Shown here: piece after piece, positions 57,440-64,000 of the stretch
How the letters are laid out: each line of letters starts with the position of its first letter
How positions within the stretch are numbered: the first letter of the stretch is position 1
NCBI RefSeq assembly: GCF_965363235.1
Contig: NC_134849.1
Coordinates: 19,494,863-19,558,862, forward strand
DNA: 64,000 nucleotides
Direction: 5' to 3'
Source: Mytilus galloprovincialis
Taxonomy: Eukaryota > Mollusca > Bivalvia > Mytilida > Mytilidae
Notes under the pieces: model-generated
What the model saw: only the letters and a program-made list of their open reading frames with translations
Told to the model about the DNA's origin: nothing
Databases searched by the model: none
Program-made: the position numbers and the translations under genes

Positions 57440-60400
57440 CTATATCTCCGGAAGCCCTTGTGTCGGTTTTACTGATGATTTATTAGACTTAATAAGTATT
57501 ACAACATTTACAATATTGATAATAGAAGATGCAAAAAACAACACAGATGCAAATGCTGTCAAGTAGAATCCGACTGAAATGTTCTCTTTATCTGGGTATT
57601 GACTACGTGTATCGTCGAAAAGTATCGACAGAATAGACTGGTATTTACTCTTATAGTAGATCAAACAACACACTAACAATCCTCCTGGAATAGAAAAGCA
57701 TATTGGATGTGTTTTAACATAGAAACAGCAATATTTACTATCCCAAGACAAGTGACATTTCTTGTGTAGATGAAACGCGCATCTGACATTATAAGTCTGG
57801 AACACAATGTACCTTTGATAACTATTTACTTGAAAAGAAAACGTGTAGCTTATGTATTTAAAGTAGATGCTCATCCACTGATTTCATTCACTATTTGATT
57901 TGTCTGAGGTTTAACATTTGATATCTAGATCAAAACAAGATCGTTAAACTCTTTTTTCTATTTTACTATAGCGCTCCAAATATTGTTTGCTTGCCAACCA
58001 AACCTTTCCCACTCTCTTAAAAATTCCTTGATTTGCATTTAGTGTTTACACATTATCAGTTCTACTTTTTCACAGTTTCATCCTTATATGTTATAACATT
58101 TGCAATTTCTTTATTTAGCCATCCGATTTATATTTGAGACGCGTTCGAAACTGTATACACACATGCAAGTCAAAGAGACTCATTGTCAGGAGCCTGTAAT
58201 TAAGTTGTTGTCGTTTGTTGATGTGTTACATATTTGTGTTTCGTTCATAGTACGGTGACCTATAGTTGTTAATTTTTGTGTCATTTTGTCTCTTGTGGAG
58301 AGTTGTCTCATTGGCAATCATACCACATCTTTTTTTTTGTATTCATTGTGTATTATATACTGCATTTTGTTTTTATGAAGGTCATCAATAAGTGCGCATA
58401 TGGATCTTAATTTTACCTGCAATTAAAGATACAACCGATGATGCTATTCTCCATGCATTCAAAACATTCTGCTTTCTTTTAAAGAAGGGGGTTAAACTTC
58501 CAACCAAAAGGATAATAATGGACAATGCTCCAAGTCCAACAGAAGTCAAAATAAATAGTCTTGGTATAAGTCTCCATGAATCTAAAAATGGCACAAATTA
58601 AAAATAACTATTCTTCTGTTTGAGACAAATATGATCATATGATTCCAAACGTACTAGAGCAGGTGTATTGAGTATAGTTTTTTTTTCTTTGATATGACGA
58701 GGGTTTTTTTAACGACATTTGACTACACATGAGGGTCTTGCATGGCTGGTATCTTTTATATGTAAATACTTTTAAATCACATATGCACATCTGAAAAACA
58801 TATTTTTCATCATTTGATTTGCTCGTTAGATGAGATCCAACCGAGGTTTTGGGTGGGGTTCGTGTTGCTTAGTCTTAGTTTTTCCATGTTGTGCTAATGA
58901 ACTATTGTTTGTATTTTTCTTTTTTAGCCATGGCATTGTCATTTATTTTCGATTTATGAGTTGGAATGTCCCTCTTGTTTCTTTTGCCCCCCCCTTTTTT
59001 TGTTTAGCTTTACATTGAGACGCTAAACTAGCCCTATATATACCTAAATATGATAAAGTTTCTTTGGTAAATGATACGAACAAAAACTTAATTGATTGAT
59101 TGGTTTATTGAGTAATTGATCGTTCAAATGGTTGATTTCATTGATTGATAGAAGTTAACGTGCATATATTCGATGTTTAATATAAATGATTTCAATACTA
59201 TTTTGTTTATGATAGGATAACAAGTACTAGGCACTAAATAATTAACTTTTCAAAGCACTAGTTTATATTGATAGGGGATAAATAAAGGAATCCAAAGAGC
59301 GAAAAAAAAACCATAGGTCACCGTGCTTGTATTCGAGATATTAGCCATTGAAAGGAGTAGGTCCGGTAAGGGCCGATTTTGGCCTCAATTTTCAAGTTCA
59401 TCTGACGAAATATTGTAGACACTTTTTAAACGCTTAAGTGTCTATTTCAATTGATTCAATTATTTTTTGTGAAAGATTTTAACTGATTTAGTAATTAAAA
59501 ACATTCCGATTCAAGCTTAAATATGAAAAATCTATCAAATTTGCCAAAAATCGTCACTTTTCAGATGGTTTTTGTCAAAAATGAAAGTGGCGGCATCCGT
59601 GTTCATCCTCAACCTTTATATATGTTACGTATTATCATCAAATACAACTTACATTTCAATATTATGAATGAACACGAATGCGGCCACTTTCATTTTAAAC
59701 AGAAACCGTCTAAAATTTAACTAAAATGCTAAAATTGTGAAGATTTCAGTAATTTATCATGACTTCATGATGCTAGTACCCGATATATGTGCATTCTATT
59801 GTCAAAAAACAGCCCATATTTATGTAGCAGAATCATTCTACTTTCCAATAAATAGCTTAACGATTATATTATCACAAATTTGTAAAACTGCTATATTTTG
59901 GGGCCAAAAAGGGGTTTTACTGAACCTACTCCTTTTGGCGGGAAAATATTCTCTCTTAACTTTTCTTAGTTTTATCATTGACAAGTTTAAGTTCTCTAAA
60001 ACTATTTAAAAAAAAAATAATAATAATTTATAAGACTTTTACAGATTGCTTATTATTATACATGTAAAAGATTTACAAAAAAAAATAATGGGGGTCATCG
60101 GGCAATTTTTTATAAGGCATTTTAATAGATAAAACCAGAGGATTCCTAAAATCTGACAAAAAATCCAAAACGTGACAAGCCAGCTTCCTTAATAGGATTC
60201 CGATAGTTGTGACTTTTAAGTCTTAATTGAAACTGTCTATGACCGTTGTTATATTGAATATAAGAAATAACTGTTATAATATCTCACCGTTTTTAAACTT
60301 AGTGGGTATGAACACTTTTGTGTACACCTTATCACCGGGTTTCCATATATCGTAACTGGTCCACAGGTTTTGATAAGCAAACATGTACATTTTAGTTCCG

Positions 60401-60537
60401 TATCCATAATCTATTACTTCATTGTAAAAAGTCCATTTCACTGACTTTGAAAGTGTTCCACTAGCTACAGATACAGCTATAAGTATCAAAGCGGCTGATA
60501 TTAACAAAAGGATATGAGAAAGAGATAAGCATCTCAT
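57440..60537 (-). CDS. four-transmembrane claudin/PMP22-like protein, copy C (complete)
   Basis: Three exons on the - strand: 60537-60288 (donor G|GTGAGA), 58581-58417 (acceptor TTTTTAG, donor G|GTAAAA) and 57684-57440 (acceptor TATTCCAG, stop TAG). The lengths 250+165+245 give 219 residues and both junctions are phase 1. Predicted layout: short inner N terminus MRCLSLS; helix 1 about 8-28; a 60-residue loop with YGYGT, YQNLWTSYDIW and VYTKVFIP; helix 2 about 92-113; a basic turn KRK; helix 3 about 129-149; a loop with the ENIS sequon (N173); helix 4 about 177-203; and a polar tail. The large first loop with an xLW motif recalls claudin/PMP22 proteins (junctions or membrane organisation), but the claudin loop Cys pair is missing, so function is open. 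Intron 1 (1.7 kb) is loaded with repeats (R3, nested MITEs). Intron 2 holds R2 and R7 pieces. This is the only complete copy in view. Confidence 0.8.
57758..57835 (-). repeat. R7 repeat fragment in intron 2 of copy C
   Basis: TTGTGTAGATGAAACGCGCATCTGACATTATAAGTCTGG resembles R7 (GACGCGCGTTTCGTCTAC) in reverse and extends to TACCTTTGATAACTATTTA. It makes the frame look open upstream of exon 3, but that extension is not coding. Confidence 0.55.
58182..58335 (+). repeat. R2 repeat with internal deletion, in intron 2 of copy C
   Basis: GTCAGGAGCCTGTAATTAAG and TTTGTGTTTCGTTCATAG join directly to TACGGTGACCTATAGTTG and TTGGCAATCATACCACATC. The middle ~100 bases of full R2 are missing. Confidence 0.75.
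58838..58995 (+). repeat. R3 repeat in intron 1 of copy C
   Basis: GGGTGGGGTTCGTGTTGCTTAG, TTAGCCATGGCATTGTCATTT, TGAGTTGGAATGTCCCTC and TCTTTTGCCCCCCCC. Confidence 0.75.
59240..60192 (-). mobile_element. TTAA-type MITE, reverse copy, interrupted by another element
   Basis: Reverse of the 39156-39548 element: it ends GCTTCCTTAA at 60192 and contains AACCAGAGGATTCC, CAATGGGG-like, and TTTGGCGGGAAAATATTCTC. The left end is worn (AAGTACTAGGCACT). The body is split at GCCATTG|...|GGCGGG by the 59351-59936 insertion. Confidence 0.7.
59351..59936. mobile_element. nested MITE with AAAGGAGTAGGT ends
   Basis: AAAGGAGTAGGTCCGGTAAGG at the left faces ACTGAACCTACTCCTTTT at the right; inverted similarity continues for about 34 bases to TTTTGGCC. 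A 586-bp insertion in the TTAA-type MITE. No coding capacity; repeated GAAAGTGG...CCACTTTCAT words around 59580-59690 are inverted. Confidence 0.75.
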
Positions 60538-60539
60538 GT

Positions 60540-62690
60540 TGAATAATTACTTGAATGTGAAGCAATCAGACAAACAACTCCTTTAAAGTATCCAGGAAAA
60601 AAAACGATATAAAATAACTGAATATGCAACTTCGCTACTGAAACTGAATTGTTAATTTCAAATATATTAAACGAAGAAAGTCCAGCAAAAAGTAGCCCTG
60701 TTTTTAACTAGAACATGAAAGAACTCACAAATCAGAATAGTCTTTGAAAATCTATTGGGAATTCTTAAATCCCAGCTCCTACTTATTACAAACTGTATCA
60801 AATAAGTATATTTATATCTCTTTTGTAAGAAAATTTGTCAAGTTCTTTCCTTTTATATACAAACGATTCTTCAGGTACATGATTAATCTTCAAAGAAAGT
60901 TATTAATAATAACGAATCGAATGCCGCTTTTGGCAAAGATACCAATCCGACATTTACTCCTTCCGAAACATTTTAAACCGTTTTTGATGATACCCATGCT
61001 GTTAACCTGATAAAAACGTTTTAAGTTCGCTGTTTCAATTAATCTTCAGTCAATTTACAAAAGGATATTGAATGATTGAACACGATCACCCTTAAAACTG
61101 AAAACATAATGTTTTGACAAATTTGACCCACTTTTTTTCTATTTCACATTTAATATTCTTAACATAGAAAAGCGGTTTTGAATTATGTTTCTTTGATGAT
61201 ATAAAGACGAGATGAAAAATGTTTATGTTTTAATATTGGGATATAAAAAAGTTCGTGTTTTCTTTGAGAGAAGAAATCAGACAAATTCTGCTAGTCTTTC
61301 ATCTACTGATCCGTAATTTCTAATTCGTATCAAATAGATATTCATTATTTACAGTTAAGTGCTATCTAGGAGTGTAGAAGCCTAGCTATATTTAAATTTG
61401 CCACATACTCAAGTTGTAAAAAAAGATTGCAAGAGACGTGAAGAAAGAATGAAACATAATAATTAAGGGACAACATGTAGTGAATCCAAGACTTGTTAGT
61501 TTCTGTAAGAAGAATTGAAAGATTGTTTTCAACAGCTAATCTTTGATTCTTGGAGTGAACTATTACCAAATGTGATCTGTCTTTCGTTGATTTTATTTTA
61601 GTACTATTTATCTTCTAAGCTTTTTGTAATCAAATGTTAACTGAAATCTGGACATAAGACACCAATCCTTCCACGTGAATAAGGACAAGTTCATGTCAAT
61701 AACAAAGATAATCAAATATACACTTTATTGCAAGGCGTTGCCATTGATGGAAGTAAACGTGGAAGTCGGAAGTGTCATGAAGTATACGTAAAATTAATGT
61801 GCTGTGAAAGCCTGGTGATGGGTCAAATAATGTATGAGAAGAAGAAAAAAAACACACATCAAAACTAAATAAATATCACATATCTTTTATTTTCAAACAA
61901 ACGAAACATATTTAATCTGCGTCATCATTTCAGCAATAGCATTTCCCGAATATAAAGAATATATAATAAAAAAATAAATGTAAAAGTCTAACGAAAAGGA
62001 AAGAGCCAAGTAGAGCCAATTATCCTAAGATCAGCATAATATGTGTACTTGAAGGTTATAACGCATGAAAATGTGAAACTGTGAATAACTATAAGTACAA
62101 AATTTATTCTGATTTAGACTCTAATGTTCTCAATTTCCGTAAGATTTGACAATTTTCAGATTACGACCCTGTAAGTGAATCAAATACAGGGGAATCTAAA
62201 CCTTAATAATACAATAATATTATGAGATATCTAAAAATCAACATTTCTGTGATGCAGAGCACGGTTCTCTGATATCAACATTATATTAGAATATGATGGG
62301 GTTTTCAACGACATGTATATTTTGTTTTTCTTATAAAAAAAAAGACTTTTAAACAAAACAAGGAACAATTTGTCGTATTAATTAACTTAACAGTATTTCA
62401 CTGATGTTCAAATCTAATAAATTGATAACTTGAAGAAGACAAATCAAGGAAACAATGTGACATTAGAAGTAGATATTACATAAATTCACAGTTCTTTTTT
62501 ATAAAGCAATATAAAATATTTGATGGATTGAGATTTAGAATCTTTTAATCATAATTGTTGTTTGTCTGAACTTAAATCACTGACTTTTAGCGTGAATAGT
62601 TTTCAAGTATTTTCTAGTGCCCAGGGAAATGCCATGTTTGGTGAGAACTGAATGCATGTCGAAAATGCTTGTACGATGTGTTTGATGAAT
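60540..62690. other. intergenic region between copies D and C, no gene supported
   Basis: AT-rich. It should include the copy C promoter near its left end, but no clear TATA was found at a fixed distance. No recognised exon or repeat. Confidence 0.4.
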
Positions 62691-62693
62691 AAA

Positions 62694-62775
62694 GGCAACA
62701 GTAGTATACCGCTGTTCGAAAGTCATAGATTAATTGAGAGAAACAGAGCTGGGTTACAAACTGAAAGCGTTAACT
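62694..62775 (+). repeat. R4 repeat fragment
   Basis: GGCAACAGTAGTATACCGCTGTTCG, TCATAGATTAATTGAGAGAAAC and GGGTTACAAACTGAAA match 44366-44450. Confidence 0.7.
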
Positions 62776-63053
62776 TAATTTCATTAGTACTCGGAAATTG
62801 AATACTTAAAAATTTTAAAATGAAAAAACAAACAAAGCATGCTAGATTTAGCTCTCTGTATTTTGTCAGGTTAAAAGATAATTTCTATTAATAGAGCTTA
62901 CATTCTTTTAACCGGACTATTTCTCTTTAAAACATATGAGTCCTAATTTACAGTATTTAACAATGAACCGATATACAATTTATAATGACAAATAAATCAT
63001 GTAGCAGCTAATTTTTAAAATAATCACTGTTGATCTATTGTTTGAGACGTCAT

Positions 63054-63304
63054 TTATTCCTTTGTTTCCTGAAGTAATTCAATAGGTTTTACCGAGGCTT
63101 TGCTTGATTTGATAAGTATAACAACATTTACAATATTGATAATAGAAGATGCAAAAAACATTGCACTTGCAAATGCTGTCAGGTAGTATCCGACTGAAAT
63201 GTTGTCTGTGTCTGGATATTGGTTAGCTTTATTATAGAATAGAACTGACAAAATGGACTGGTAATGATCCTCGTAGTAGACCAAACACCCAACAAGAAGT
63301 CCTC
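63054..63304 (-). CDS. four-transmembrane claudin/PMP22-like protein, copy D (exon 3 only)
   Basis: The last exon starts after a TATTACAG acceptor at 63304 and runs to TAA at 63054. It is 251 nt, six more than the other copies, from a slightly longer tail (ELLQETKE). It encodes GGLLVGCLVYY (third helix), SILSVLF, the DNIS sequon, and GYYLTAFASAMFFASSIINI in the fourth helix. It is closest to copy C by eye (NVVILIKS). Exons 1-2 should lie beyond the right edge; 63305-64000 shows no match to exon 2. The exon is intact, so the gene may be functional. Confidence 0.7.
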
Positions 63305-64000
63305 CTGTAATAGTTGCACATATTTTAAGCATCAATCTACATTGAAGTACAGTCACAGTTAGGAATGCTAAGACCAGCTTAATTATATATCAGAAGATTA
63401 AGAAAGTCGAGTCTGGTTTCTGTAACTGTGAGCACTCGTATGTTGTGTTATCGTCATTTTTTTAATAATAAGTTAAACGAAGTTTGCCTCTAAAACATCT
63501 GTGATCATAAGTTTATATCAATTCACGAACCTCTGTATGGCTGTCTTAAGTAATATCGTTATGTTTTGTTACTCTCCTGTGAATTAACATTTTCTGATAT
63601 TATCGCGAAAAAAAGATTCGTGTGTTTTAAATTCTGTATATTTTCTGCTAAAATTAATGGATGACACGTCACCATTATACATAACTATGTTTCAAAATTG
63701 TATTGTTATTTTTTTGCAAACAGTTGTACTCTGTGTTTGAACGGCTGAGGTAACTTAAGTTACCAATAGCCCAAGATGGGCATGTCTTGCGTCGGTAAAA
63801 AAGTTTGCTCCTATGTTATGACAATACCATGAATACACCAGAAATGTTCAGTATTTAAAAAGTTATATCAATTTTTTAGGGAAATTCCGCAATGTAAAAC
63901 ATGATAAAATGCTAAATAATAAACTATTACAGCACGATGTGCCAAAATACTTATGATTTCCGTAACTTGAAAACAACTAGTCCGTAACTTTTTTTTATTA
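63305..64000. other. right edge: intron of copy D or flank
   Basis: No exon-2-like sequence is visible on the - strand, so if copy D is complete this is part of its second intron. Nothing else recognised. Confidence 0.4.

Noticed and set aside
57690..57874. Extension of copy C exon 3 upstream of its acceptor
   Set aside because: The frame is open, but the sequence is an R7 repeat fragment, and the TATTCCAG acceptor plus the family exon length fix the start at 57684.

Overview
The window is eukaryotic, AT-rich and dense in dispersed repeats. Introns have GT/AG borders, coding exons are short and widely spaced, and most of the length is transposon debris. Several repeat families match what I remember from marine mussel (Mytilus, Bivalvia) DNA, so a mytilid is my best guess. 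That attribution is from memory and not from a search. I see no prokaryotic operon, CRISPR array, rRNA or intact tRNA gene.

Genes. Two kinds of host gene stand out. The first is a small family of three-exon genes for a roughly 219-residue protein with four membrane segments and a claudin/PMP22-like layout. Copies A (193-1262, exons 2-3, exon 1 off the left edge) and B (10714-12538) lie on the + strand at the left. Copies C (60537-57440, complete) and D (63304-63054, last exon only) lie on the - strand at the right. Intron phases and exon lengths (250, 165 and 245 nt) are conserved. Copy B carries a +2 and a -1 indel and looks like a pseudogene. A and B also share 3' flanking DNA (3045-3480 and 15075-15480), so they come from a segmental tandem duplication. 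A 116-bp stretch including the end of exon 2 is repeated at the left edge. The second kind is a single-exon class A (rhodopsin-type) GPCR at 27773-29413 with a very long third intracellular loop.

Mobile DNA. 4.0-8.9 kb: a Penelope-like reverse transcriptase stub, then an AATTACTT-rich zone enclosing a decayed BEL/Pao gag-protease remnant. 14.35-14.68 and 53.19-53.40 kb: tRNA-headed SINEs. 16.4-19.2 kb: a 2.76-kb element with inverted ends. 22.4-24.2 kb: hairpins, inverted-repeat elements and a short tandem array. 31.6, 39.2 and 59.2-60.2 kb: TTAA-bounded or nested MITE-like elements. 42.8 kb: a 172-bp foldback flanked by a 15-bp duplication. 44.67-50.25 kb: the most striking object, a 5.58-kb TA-flanked terminal-inverted-repeat element whose core is about ten copies of a 430-bp satellite, inserted in an older repeat. 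50.4-51.3 kb: the decayed end of a LINE.

Recurrent dispersed families are named locally. R1 contains GGGCCAGCTGAAGGAC and ends in CCATTTCCATTCTCAATTTT. R2 runs from CAAGTCAGGAGCCTGTAATT to GGCAATCATACCACAT. R3 contains GGCGTTGTCAGTTTATTTTC. R4 contains CTGACTTGGTACAGG and ends in ACATTACATGACAGG. R5 contains GAGCCTTGGCTCACACCGAA. R6 contains CACACCAAACGAATGGATAA, and its second part overlaps R4. R7 contains GACGCGCGTTTCGTCTAC. R8 contains GAGGCTTCGAGCATCACTGA.
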